Shown here in pieces: positions 41,065 through 49,124 of a stretch of DNA of 64,000 nucleotides. The notes below the pieces were generated by a model that was given only the letters and a program-made list of their open reading frames with translations, was not told the origin of the DNA and searched no databases. The stretch lies in NCBI GenBank assembly GCA_018816865.1, contig JAHIUW010000023.1, positions 64,001 through 128,000 on the forward strand, given 5' to 3'. How positions within the stretch are numbered: the first letter of the stretch is position 1; each line of letters opens with the position of its first letter. Source of the DNA: Pseudomonadota bacterium (lineage in GTDB: Bacteria; Desulfobacterota; Desulfovibrionia; Desulfovibrionales; Desulfovibrionaceae). A program made the position numbers and the translations under genes.

Positions 41065-41439
41065 GCCGCAGGCGCAGGCCGTTGAAAAAAGGCCGTCTGT
41101 TTCGTAGCTGCGAAGAATTCAAGCTCTCACGTATGTTGTGATACGCATCGAGCTTGAATTCTTCTTGCGCCTTGCATCCTGCCCTTTTTGAGCGACCTGC
41201 GAAAAGAGGCGTGACGCCGTCCGGGTTGTTCAGTGGATTGTTGGCGAGTCTTCGAGTCTACAAGACCTTACGCCTTGGGTGTGCTGCGAAAAGTTCAACC
41301 AGGTGCTGGGGCTCATCAGGGTTCCAGGGTTTTTATTTTTTGGAGAGTCAACTAGACAACCGGCCCTCGGGGGCCTACCTTCCGGGGGTTGTTTTGCGCT
41401 CCCACCCCTTTGGTTGTGAAGAAGATAAGGAAATACGAT
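41065..41439. other. Structured lepA-lepB intergenic region
   Basis: About 375 bp with no gene. It contains a long hairpin at 41112-41164 (see separate entry). Further on, CCGGGTTGT (about 41221) can pair with ACAACCGG (about 41356) across a 120-bp interval, and a GTCTT/AAGAC mini-hairpin lies inside (about 41257). A T-rich run follows (41330-41340). The layout could be a small RNA or a long leader of lepB; I cannot assign a family. Confidence 0.4.
41112..41164. repeat. 53-bp hairpin element between lepA and lepB
   Basis: Perfect 15-bp arms GAAGAATTCAAGCTC (41112-41126) and GAGCTTGAATTCTTC (41150-41164), with an inner CGTAT/ATACG pair. No T-run follows on either strand, so it is not a standard terminator. 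Confidence 0.75.
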
Positions 41440-42039
41440 ATGAATCCCAAATGGCATGAAGTCCTGCGCGACTGGGTCGAGGCCCTGATATTTGCCCTGT
41501 TGCTGGCCCTGTTCATCCGCTCGTTCGTGGTCCAGGCGTTCAAGATCCCTTCCGGCTCGATGCTGCAGACCTTGCAGATCGGGGACCATTTGCTGGTCAA
41601 CAAATTCCTGTATGGCATCAAGGTGCCATTCACGGACATCACCCTGTTCTCGGTGTCCGATCCGGAGTTCGGGGATGTGATCGTGTTCGAATATCCCAAG
41701 GACCCCAGCAAGGACTACATCAAACGCGTCATCGGTCTGCCCGGCGACACCATCGAGGTGGTGGACAACCACCTGGTGCGTAACGGCGAGGCCGTGGACG
41801 AGCCCTATCTGTCCGGGTTGCCACCGCGCAACCCCATGGTGCGCACTCATTTCGGGCCTGTGACGGTGCCCGAAGGCAACTATTTCATGATGGGCGATAA
41901 CCGCAACAACTCCATGGACTCCCGCTACTGGGGCTTCGTGGGTCGCGAGGCCATTGTGGGCAAGGCCTGGCGCATCTACTGGTCCTGGGCCACCCTGATG
42001 GACATCCGCTGGAGCCGCATCGGCATGTTGGTGGAATAG
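41440..42039 (+). CDS. lepB: Signal peptidase I
   Basis: A 199-residue inner-membrane serine protease that removes signal peptides from exported proteins. One N-terminal anchor helix (about 13-30) is followed by the catalytic serine S40 in KIPSGSM and the general-base lysine K95 in YIKRVIGLPGD. The last box is GNYFMMGDNRNNSMDSRYWG. ATG 41440 follows AAGGA; the frame is open a little further upstream without homology. It has its own terminator. Confidence 0.95.
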   Translation: MNPKWHEVLRDWVEALIFALLLALFIRSFVVQAFKIPSGSMLQTLQIGDHLLVNKFLYGIKVPFTDITLFSVSDPEFGDVIVFEYPKDPSKDYIKRVIGLPGDTIEVVDNHLVRNGEAVDEPYLSGLPPRNPMVRTHFGPVTVPEGNYFMMGDNRNNSMDSRYWGFVGREAIVGKAWRIYWSWATLMDIRWSRIGMLVE

Positions 42040-42072
42040 ACGCCCGCCTGTTTTTTCGTCTTTGAAAAGACG

Positions 42073-42104
42073 GCCCGTCTCCGCAAGGAGGCGGGCTGTT
42101 TTTT
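42073..42104 (+). terminator. Rho-independent terminator of lepB
   Basis: A 10-bp stem GCCCGTCTCC/GGAGGCGGGC (one G-T pair; 42073-42082, 42087-42096), loop GCAA, followed by TGTTTTTT. Confidence 0.9.
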
Positions 42105-42160
42105 GCTGGCAAGGGTCCGGCCTGGCCCCTTAAGGGGGGGGGCTTTGGGGCCAGCCTGGA

Positions 42161-42844
42161 TCAGGACTTGGTCTCGGTCAGGGCGCGACCCGTGCCATGA
42201 CCGAGGCTCATCCAGATCAGATTCAGGGCACTGCCCACCAGAAAGACCAGATAGGCCATGTGCGGGGAGGCGTGCAGGGCGCCCGCGTAGATTCCGTTCG
42301 TGGCGAGGGGGGTCAGGACGTTCAGGGCGATACGGATGCTGGAGGATAGAATCACCAAGCCCAGTAGGGCGGTGGTCAGGTGCAGGTGCACGGTGGTAGG
42401 GCCCGAGGCCGGGGTGTGGCGAAAGAGCTGCGCAAGCCCCAGCAGGCTGAAGCTGCACATGACTAGGCTGGAGATGATGATCCGGGTTTGCAGATCGTCC
42501 CCCAGCAGGCCGAAGACGATGGCCGAAATGGTCTCGGCCGTGGTCAGGGCCAGTCCGATGCCGGGCCAGTTGCGCGGAGCTCGGAGCAGGCGCAGCAGGC
42601 CTTCGTGGAAGGAGGCCATGCCCGCGGCGAGCAGGAAGTGAGCGGCGACCAGGGTCAAGGCATCGGGCAGGATTCCGCGCGCCGCCGTCAGCAGGCAGCA
42701 GATGCCCCAAGCCAGATAGGCGCAGGAGAACCAGCGAGCACCGTCAAAGATGCCGGGCAGGAAGGAGTACAACAGGAGCCAGAGGCCGAAGAGCAGGGTG
42801 AAGGCAGACTCGAAACCCAGGATGTTGAAGAGGTCGAATTGCAT
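42161..42844 (-). CDS. Polytopic membrane protein resembling an orphan sensor domain
   Basis: A 227-residue protein with about six to seven membrane helices covering nearly its whole length (FTLLFGLWLLLYSFLPG, LTLVAAHFLLAAGMASF, GIGLALTTAETISAIVFGLL, LLGLVILSSSIRIAL, MAYLVFLVGSALNLIWM). This pattern is like the N-terminal membrane sensor regions that precede GGDEF domains, but here no output domain follows: it stops about 15 residues after the last helix. It may be a free-standing sensor or a truncated one. Function unknown. Confidence 0.6.
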   Translation of the reverse strand: MQFDLFNILGFESAFTLLFGLWLLLYSFLPGIFDGARWFSCAYLAWGICCLLTAARGILPDALTLVAAHFLLAAGMASFHEGLLRLLRAPRNWPGIGLALTTAETISAIVFGLLGDDLQTRIIISSLVMCSFSLLGLAQLFRHTPASGPTTVHLHLTTALLGLVILSSSIRIALNVLTPLATNGIYAGALHASPHMAYLVFLVGSALNLIWMSLGHGTGRALTETKS

Positions 42845-43018
42845 GGTTGTCCAGCGGTTAAGGGCTGAAGCCCGGGGGGATCCTGGGCCGGAGGGGATTC
42901 CTAGCCCGTGAGTGAGGGGAAATCAATACATGGCCTTGGTGGCCCTGACGCCTTGAGCTTGCCCGGTATTCGGGATACAGCAGTCGATACCAATGGAACG
43001 ATATCCCTGGAGTTTTCC

Positions 43019-43630
43019 GTGTTAGCCAAAGTGTCCACAGCCGCCCTCTTGGGCATCGACGCCTTCCGGGTGGAGTTGGAAGTCGATCTGTCCAAGTCCG
43101 GAATGCCTGCCTTCACCATGGTCGGGCTGGCCGAGGGCGCGGTGCGCGAGAGCAAGGAGCGCGTGTTCACGGCGCTCAAGAATTCCGGGTTCCGCATTCC
43201 CCCCTCGCGGATCACCGTGAATCTGGCTCCGGCGGACATGCGCAAGGAGGGCAGCGGCTACGACCTGCCCCTGGCCGCGGCCCTGCTGGTGGCATCGGGG
43301 GTGCTGCCGCAACAGGCGCTGGACGGCTGGATGCTGGCGGGAGAACTGTCCCTGGACGGGCAACTCAAGGCTGTCCCCGGGATGCTGCCCCTGGCGCTCA
43401 AGGCCCGCGAGGATGGGGCCAAGGGGCTGATCGCGCCCCCGGGCAATGCCGCCGAGGCCGCCGTGGTGGAGGAGGTGCCCGTCTACGCCCCCGAGACCCT
43501 GGCCGATGTGCTGCGGCTGTTGACCGGGGAACTCGTGCTGGAACCCGTGGCCCCCGGAGTGAAGGCCCTGTGGGAGAACCGCTCGGGCTTCCATGTGGAT
43601 TTCTCCGAGGTCAAGACTTGGGAGAACTAG
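43019..43630 (+). pseudogene. comM: 5' part of interrupted comM/yifB (Mg-chelatase-like AAA protein)
   Basis: GTG 43019 with GGAG six bases upstream gives a start (MLAKVSTAALLGIDAFRVEL) matching ComM. Codons 1-199 encode the N-terminal ChlI/Lon-substrate-type domain up to FSEVK. After the AAG at 43613-43615 the frame enters foreign DNA and stops within five codons. The AAA+ ATPase half lies 12 kb away at 55671-56603. ComM is a helicase that helps integrate DNA during natural transformation in other bacteria. As it stands the gene is cut before the Walker A motif and should be inactive. Confidence 0.93.
43598..43630. other. attL junction of the integrated element
   Basis: Host sequence ...GAGGTC, shared AAG at 43613-43615, then element sequence ACTTGGGAGAACTAG. 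Joined with attR, host DNA reads GAGGTCAAGGGCCAGG (attB) and element DNA reads CTAAAGACTTGG (attP). Confidence 0.85.
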
Positions 43631-45257
43631 TTACATCCAGGGTCCCCACTAAACCAGGATACTCTTGATGAATAATTTCTGCAATTGTAGATGCTTGTGG
43701 ACCAGTGTCGAGGTAGAAGGGGTAGACTAGCCCCTCTTCATTGTCCCCAGAGATAGAGAAGAATTGTCCGCGCGCCTTGAATTTAAATTTGTGTTTATGT
43801 TTATCCAAGCACGTTATGAAAATACCATTTGTTATCCCGTATGGATTTTCCCCAGAGAATAGCAAGCCAAGCAGTTTCCTCTTTTGCTCAAAAGATAAAT
43901 CACTGTAGGCAATCCCAGAACTAACATAGGCACTTTTGCTTTCTGCGATCAGATGTTTTCTGATAGTTTCCCTTAAAGTTAAAGATTCTTTTTCTGTCGG
44001 TATATTGTCCAACATGTCTTTTAGTTTCATGAACTTTTTGTTCAAATTAAGCAGTTCACCATCAAGTTTTTTCATTTTTTCTGTAAGAGCTTTGTACATA
44101 CTATTAAATTCATTTTTATCCGTAGATATAAGAGCGTCTGTAGTCCTGTTTAATAGAATGTTTTTATTTTTAATTTCACTTTGTATATTAGATAATTGTT
44201 GTTTCAGTTCGTTATAAGATGTAGAGTGGCTACGCTCTTGAAATATAAGTCTCTGAATGTTGTGATCTGAGCCTAAAGCCTCAAACAATGGATTCAAGAC
44301 GACATTCTCAATTTCCGATGCTTTGATAGAGTACCTATGTTCCCTTGGTCCTTGTTGAAGACGATAACATTTTTTACCGCTTGGTGTTGTAGCTCCAGTT
44401 AGCGAATAGTTTGAATTAGCATCCTTAATTAACCGACTAAGCAGGTACTTATTTTTGGCGGGTGTCCTATCCCATGTTCTTTTGGCTTTTAGCTTTGACT
44501 TAATCAATGATATTTCTCTGTTCGACAGTACTGGAGGAAGGCTCATCTTTATTGTCTCGTTTATATTGTGACGCTCTGATCTAAAAGATTGCGTCCAGTC
44601 TTTTCCGGATGACATAAGTCTCTTGTGCAGTGTGCCAACGTACATATTTAGTTCTTTCGCAGCAGAAAAGCACGAATAGTTTTTATTTATAATCAAGTCT
44701 GCTGCTTGCCTTATGACAATGGCCTCCTCTTCTACGATCTCCCATTGATTAGTATTTTTATTGAATTTTCTGCCGTATGGACACTTGTGACAGGCAGATA
44801 GACGATTCTTATTTGCATTACTGATTTTTGACATTAAAGATTTGAACGCTGTAACGCCTGATTGTCGTTCATTTATAATGCTAAAAAGAGACAACAAAAA
44901 ATTATCTTCAAGTTCATAAAGATTGTACCCTTGGGTTAAAACGTAAAACTGTTTTTTATTATTTCGTAGTATTCTAAAATATTTTATTGATTCTTCGCTA
45001 TTTCGGGACCACCTGCTATGGTCAGCGACCATAATAGCATCAAATACTGAATCCTCAGCATCACTAAGAACTTCGTTCAGTATTTCTCTTTCAGGTGTAA
45101 AAGCGCTTTCTTGTCCTCGATAAATTTTAGCAACTGTTCCATTAAGGTGTCTAACTGCTGCTTTCATTTGTTCAAGTTGGACATCAAGGCTTACACCTTT
45201 TGCTTCCTGAGCTTTGGTTGATACTCTTGCAAGAAGGGCGAATTTTTTGGTGCTCAT
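43611..45257 (-). CDS. Large serine recombinase (integrase of the element)
   Basis: 548 residues. The catalytic serine is S13 in LLARVSTKAQ, and the active-site arginines are in VADHSRWSRN. The recombinase domain begins near HKCPYGRKF. The region normally holding a zinc ribbon (SLTGATTPSGKKCYRL) has lost its paired cysteines. A long coiled coil covers about 350-430. AAGGA precedes ATG 45257. The TGA stop (43611-43613) uses two host bases: in the excised circle the frame would run on 23 more codons. Base composition is much AT-richer than the host genes. It sits at the attL end as expected for an integrase that inserted the element into comM. Confidence 0.9.
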   Translation of the reverse strand: MSTKKFALLARVSTKAQEAKGVSLDVQLEQMKAAVRHLNGTVAKIYRGQESAFTPEREILNEVLSDAEDSVFDAIMVADHSRWSRNSEESIKYFRILRNNKKQFYVLTQGYNLYELEDNFLLSLFSIINERQSGVTAFKSLMSKISNANKNRLSACHKCPYGRKFNKNTNQWEIVEEEAIVIRQAADLIINKNYSCFSAAKELNMYVGTLHKRLMSSGKDWTQSFRSERHNINETIKMSLPPVLSNREISLIKSKLKAKRTWDRTPAKNKYLLSRLIKDANSNYSLTGATTPSGKKCYRLQQGPREHRYSIKASEIENVVLNPLFEALGSDHNIQRLIFQERSHSTSYNELKQQLSNIQSEIKNKNILLNRTTDALISTDKNEFNSMYKALTEKMKKLDGELLNLNKKFMKLKDMLDNIPTEKESLTLRETIRKHLIAESKSAYVSSGIAYSDLSFEQKRKLLGLLFSGENPYGITNGIFITCLDKHKHKFKFKARGQFFSISGDNEEGLVYPFYLDTGPQASTIAEIIHQEYPGLVGTLDVTSSPKS

Positions 45258-45403
45258 AGCTTTTCCTTACTACATTTAAACCTGCTTTCCAATTGGGTTG
45301 GTTGGGGTGGTGCTAGCTCAAACGGCTCAAATATGATCCGGTCCCTAAGACTCTCCCAGGCACCCCCTATGCCAAGGTAACCCGAGGGGGGGGGGCTACG
45401 AGA
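45258..45403. other. Gap between the two recombinase genes
   Basis: 146 bp with a run of nine to ten G around 45386-45395. It contains the promoter region for the large recombinase but no clear -35/-10 pair. Nothing else seen. Confidence 0.35.
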
Positions 45404-46054
45404 TTATACAGGCATTCCTGCAACCCCATTCTTCTTTAGCCAATTTGCGAGGTTCGCAGGGGTAGTGCCATAGCGACGGGCAACGAAAGCCTTTGGTGAA
45501 CCGTTGGAGAGCAGAGCTTCAATTTCAGGGCGGTAGGAATCGAGCTTGGACTTGCCTGGCCCCTTGGGACGCCCCAGCTTAACGCCTGCTGCTTTTCTTG
45601 CTGCAAGAGCTTCCTTGGTGCGAGCAGAGATGAGGTCGCGTTCAATCTCAGCGGCCATAGCAAACACCATCGCAATCACCTTGGACTGGATGGTTCCGTT
45701 TAGCTCCCAGTCTCCCTTGAGGGCATAGACTGAAATGCCCTTCTCACGGGCGATGGACAGGATTTCCATAATCTCAAGCATCGACCGGCCTAGCCTGGAC
45801 AGCTCAGGGATGATTAGCCTGTCTCCTCTTCCAAGCGAGTCGATGACTTCCTTGATGCGGCGGTCTTTCCACGGCTTCTTGCCGCTGACCTTCTCCTCGA
45901 CAAATTGGACAGGGACGTACTCGCGGGTATTGGCGAAGGACAGAATGTCTGCCTTGTTCTTCTCAAGGTCTTGGTCATTGGTCGACACCCTGAGGTAGGC
46001 AAAGGTCTTGGCTTGACTGCCACGGATACGCGGTTGGAGTTCCTGACTAGGCAT
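45404..46054 (-). CDS. Small serine recombinase (resolvase/invertase family)
   Basis: 216 residues: resolvase N-terminal domain with catalytic S24 in FAYLRVSTNDQ, IPELSRLGRS and the E-helix AAEIERDLISARTKEALAARK, then a C-terminal helix-turn-helix (FVARRYGTTPANLANWLKKNG). The ATG at 46054 follows GGAGGA. A 32-bp dyad with a TT centre lies just upstream, a plausible crossover or operator site. It probably resolves multimers of the circular form or inverts/regulates a segment; it is too small to be the integrase of the comM site. Confidence 0.9.
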   Translation of the reverse strand: MPSQELQPRIRGSQAKTFAYLRVSTNDQDLEKNKADILSFANTREYVPVQFVEEKVSGKKPWKDRRIKEVIDSLGRGDRLIIPELSRLGRSMLEIMEILSIAREKGISVYALKGDWELNGTIQSKVIAMVFAMAAEIERDLISARTKEALAARKAAGVKLGRPKGPGKSKLDSYRPEIEALLSNGSPKAFVARRYGTTPANLANWLKKNGVAGMPV

Positions 46055-46070
46055 GTGATTCCTCCGAGGT

Positions 46071-46102
46071 TAAAAGAAAACGTCATTTGACGACTTCTTT
46101 TA
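46071..46102. promoter_or_regulatory. 32-bp dyad upstream of the small recombinase gene
   Basis: Arms TAAAAGAAAACGTCA (46071-46085) and TGACGACTTCTTTTA (46088-46102) match at 12 of 15 positions around a central TT. The size and 2-bp centre fit a serine-recombinase crossover site. It lies between the gene and a TATAAA-type -10, so it may also repress the gene. Confidence 0.6.
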
Positions 46103-46180
46103 TAGCAAACCCTCAAGAGGAATACGATCCTTTTTGTTAATCATATCATGTGTTTGAATAGGTTCGTTATTAGGAGATAG

Positions 46181-46540
46181 AGCCCGTTCAATACGACCGT
46201 TCCGCGAGCGTGGCAAGGCAGCAACGAGGATTGGCAGGACGTGACGCAGGAAGTCGCTATTGACCATACACCCTGCAATTATGGGGGTACGCGCCCCTGG
46301 TTCCATTACCCCAGATGCGGGCGCAGAGTTTCCGCGCCCTATGGCGCGGAGGCTTTCTGCTGCGGGACCTGCCATTATATCGCCTATCAAAGCCAATCCG
46401 AAGGCTACGTAGACCGATGTTACAGGCGGGCGAATAAATTCCGGCAACGCATGGGCGGTGAGCCGGTTTGCCAATCATGCATACCGAAGCCCCAGTGGAT
46501 GCGCTGGGCTAACCATGACCGCATGGTGCAAGAGATTTAA
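46181..46540 (+). pseudogene. Zinc-ribbon hypothetical protein, probably 5'-truncated
   Basis: From GTG 46241 the frame encodes 99 residues; homologous-looking sequence continues upstream in frame to a stop at 46178-46180 (WQGSNEDWQDV), with no start codon there. Motifs: HTPCNYGGTRPWFHYPRCGRRV, CCGTCHYIAYQSQSE, and a C-terminal MGGEPVCQSCIPKPQWMRW. I recall longer proteins with this GGTRPWFxCPxCGRR pattern in mobile elements; there the first ribbon has CPxCG, here YPRCG. The missing N terminus and the lost Cys suggest a decayed copy, though the 99-residue form could still be made. Confidence 0.55.
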
Positions 46541-46881
46541 GAATTGGATACCGCCGGGCTCCTGGCCGCAATAGCAAAGTGCCCTTTGCTCCAAAGTATA
46601 TGGATTGAGCTTCTGTCCTTAGGAGGGATTGCCGGGCTAGGTTTTCGTGAAGATTGACTTGATTTTTGAGGCAGGTATACCAATTGTATAACGATAGAGA
46701 TAGAAACGCCTTCATATCGTTAAACTTGATGGGGTACGTGGCGAAGTCCAACCGAGGAGGACTGAAGATCAGTTCGAAGTCAAAACTGGCTTTCCCATTA
46801 GCTTCAACTCATCGCATATTGCGCGAAGTTGCACCAAGGATTTCGCATTGATATCCATTTTTTTAAAAAAGCAGCAATATT
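46541..46881. other. Gap before the restriction-like operon with candidate promoter
   Basis: About 340 bp. TTGACT (46654-46659) and TATACC (46676-46681), spacing 16 bp, form a plausible promoter for the operon starting at 46882; a second -10-like TATAAC is at 46687-46692. An open frame at 46666-46851 has no family resemblance and no good start signal, so it is not called. Confidence 0.45.
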
Positions 46882-47526
46882 ATGAGTCTAATAAAATCAA
46901 AGCAACGTATTGCCGATCATGGGGAGGTGTTTACGCCTGCGTGGATGGTCGAAGCAATGCTTGATCTCGTCAAGGGCGAGTCAGAGCGCATCGATTCGCG
47001 TTTTTTGGAGCCTGCATGCGGAAGCGGAAATTTTTTAGTCCGCGTTCTTCAGCGTAAACTTACAGCGGTCGAGCTCAAGTTCGGGAAATCCGACTTTGAA
47101 AAACGACATTACGCGCTTCTCGCGTTGATGTGCACCTACGGCATTGAGCTACTGGCAGACAATATCGCCGAGTGCAGGGCGAATTTGTTGGGCATATTCG
47201 CAGAGTATTTGAAGCTAGACGAGCAAGACGACCTTTACCAAGCAGCTTCCTACGTGCTTTCACAAAATCTCGTTCACGGTGACGCCTTGACGATGTGCGC
47301 CGCAGACGGCCAGCCTATCATATTCGCCGAATGGGGCTACCTCGGCAAAGGGAAATACCAAAGGCGCGACTTTCGTTTTAGCTCCCTCTCAAAATCGTCG
47401 ATGCTCGGCCAACAAGGCTCCCTCTTCGCCGATATTGCCAAGCATGAAATATTCTCACCGATCAAGACCTATCCGCCGATGTCGGTGCGCGAAATTGCCA
47501 CTACGGCATCAAAGGAGTCAGCATGA
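46882..47526 (+). CDS. N6-adenine DNA methyltransferase-like protein, motif-I half
   Basis: 214 residues beginning SKQRIADHGEVFTPAWMVEAML, a signature of adenine methyltransferases of restriction systems, with SAM-binding motif FLEPACGSGNFLVRVL near residue 42. The product ends without the catalytic (D/N)PP(Y/F) motif. It may be a SAM-binding or specificity partner of the second methyltransferase, with which it overlaps by 4 bp (ATGA). A decayed or deliberately split enzyme is the alternative. ATG 46882 has only a weak Shine-Dalgarno site. Confidence 0.8.
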   Translation: MSLIKSKQRIADHGEVFTPAWMVEAMLDLVKGESERIDSRFLEPACGSGNFLVRVLQRKLTAVELKFGKSDFEKRHYALLALMCTYGIELLADNIAECRANLLGIFAEYLKLDEQDDLYQAASYVLSQNLVHGDALTMCAADGQPIIFAEWGYLGKGKYQRRDFRFSSLSKSSMLGQQGSLFADIAKHEIFSPIKTYPPMSVREIATTASKESA

Positions 47527-49100
47527 CCGATCAAGCAGCCTTTTCACTCCGGGGACGAAACCCGGATGTTTTGACGTGTATTGCGAACCTCTCGAACGAT
47601 GAAGTGTTTACGCCGCCAGAACTAGCTAACAGAATGCTTGATACGCTGGCCGGGGCTTGGGCGAACGCACACGAGGGCGCAAGTATTTGGGAAGACCCAT
47701 CGGTGCGTTTTCTAGACCCGTGCGCGAAATCGGGAGTTTTCTTGCGAGAGGTTACTAGTCGCCTTACCCAAGGGCTTGCCACCAAGATTCCAGACCTTGA
47801 AAAACGTGTTGATCACATCCTGACCAAGCAGGTTTTTGGCATTGGCATAACACACCTTACAGGCTTGCTTTCTCGTCGCAGTGTGTATTGCTCAAAACAG
47901 GCAAACGGGAAACATTCCATCACCAAGTCTTTTTCTGATGAGAATGGGAATATCTGGTTTGAGCGTATTGAGCACACATGGGTTGGCGATAGGTGCAAGT
48001 ACTGTGGAGCGAGCAAACAAGTTCTTGACCGTGGAGAGGACCTTGATACGCACGCGTATGCGTTTATTCATACAGAAGACACTAGAACTCGGATAGCCGA
48101 GATGTTTGGAGAAGACATGCAGTTTGATGTTGTTATTGGCAATCCCCCATATCAACTGGGTGACGGAGGCGGCGGTGGAGGGGCATCTTCAACACCGATT
48201 TATAATCTATTTGTTGAAACGGCATTGTCTTTGGAGCCTCGTTTTGCCGTGATGATTACGCCATCACGATGGTTCTCTGGCGGTAAGGGCTTGGATCAAT
48301 TTAGAGATCGAATGTTGCGTGACAACCGCTTTATCAAACTTGTAGATTATCCACAGTTGTATGACGTGTTCCCAGGAGTGAAGATTCGCGGTGGAATTTC
48401 ATATTGGCTTTGGGGTCGTGAGCATGATGGCGGATGTGAAGTAACAACTATGATCGGAAATGAAGTTGTTGGGGAACCAGCAGTGCGTAAGCTTGATGCA
48501 TATGATGTTTTGGTCCGACGCAATGAAGCTGTGTGTATTCTCGACAAAGTTACAAAGTATCGGATTAATGGAATCCCTGAACCAAATCTTGGCGATGTTG
48601 TTTCTGCAAGAAAGCCTTTTGGACTAACAAACCAACGCGGTAAATCTACTAAAGCAGGATTGCAAGCCCCCGTTTTAGTGTATGGAAATCAACAGACTTC
48701 ATATCTAGAGCGTTCAATGATTACAAATAACATTCAGTGGATTGATAAGTGGAAGGTCTTGTTGGTCAAAGCACACGGTACAAGCGGTCGTGATGATGTT
48801 ACTATTCTCGGTGAGCCAGTAGTGGCTGAACCAGGAACTGCATGTACAGAAACTTACTTGGTGATAAATGTTTGTTCTTCAGAATCTGATGCAAATAACT
48901 TAGCTGCTTACATGCGTACACGGTTCGTGAGATTTCTTGTTTCATTACGTAAGATCACGCAGAACATCACACGTGATTCGTATAAATTTGTGCCACTGCT
49001 TCCTCTTGATTGCCTTTGGTCCGATGAAGACCTTTACAAACGTTATGGCATAAATTCTGAACAGATTGAGTTTATCGAATCAAGAATTGCACCGCGATAG
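47523..49100 (+). CDS. Eco57I-type N6-adenine DNA methyltransferase
   Basis: 525 residues. NDEVFTPPELANRML opens the methyltransferase domain; motif I is RFLDPCAKSGVFLREV near 63-75 (Lys for the usual Gly-Ser second position), and the catalytic motif IV is VIGNPPYQLG near 205. A CKYCG pair near 160 may bind zinc. The C-terminal 250 residues should be the target-recognition part (LGDVVSARKPFGL, then ITRDSYKFVPLLP). It would methylate adenine in host DNA to protect it from the helicase-nuclease encoded next. AT-rich 3' half. Confidence 0.88.
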   Translation: MTDQAAFSLRGRNPDVLTCIANLSNDEVFTPPELANRMLDTLAGAWANAHEGASIWEDPSVRFLDPCAKSGVFLREVTSRLTQGLATKIPDLEKRVDHILTKQVFGIGITHLTGLLSRRSVYCSKQANGKHSITKSFSDENGNIWFERIEHTWVGDRCKYCGASKQVLDRGEDLDTHAYAFIHTEDTRTRIAEMFGEDMQFDVVIGNPPYQLGDGGGGGGASSTPIYNLFVETALSLEPRFAVMITPSRWFSGGKGLDQFRDRMLRDNRFIKLVDYPQLYDVFPGVKIRGGISYWLWGREHDGGCEVTTMIGNEVVGEPAVRKLDAYDVLVRRNEAVCILDKVTKYRINGIPEPNLGDVVSARKPFGLTNQRGKSTKAGLQAPVLVYGNQQTSYLERSMITNNIQWIDKWKVLLVKAHGTSGRDDVTILGEPVVAEPGTACTETYLVINVCSSESDANNLAAYMRTRFVRFLVSLRKITQNITRDSYKFVPLLPLDCLWSDEDLYKRYGINSEQIEFIESRIAPR

Positions 49101-49124
49101 GTGTTAACAAAGGAGAACTTAGGG

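Noticed and set aside
46666-46851. 61-residue open frame before the methyltransferase operon
   Set aside because: No start signal, no family pattern, and it overlaps the best promoter candidate.
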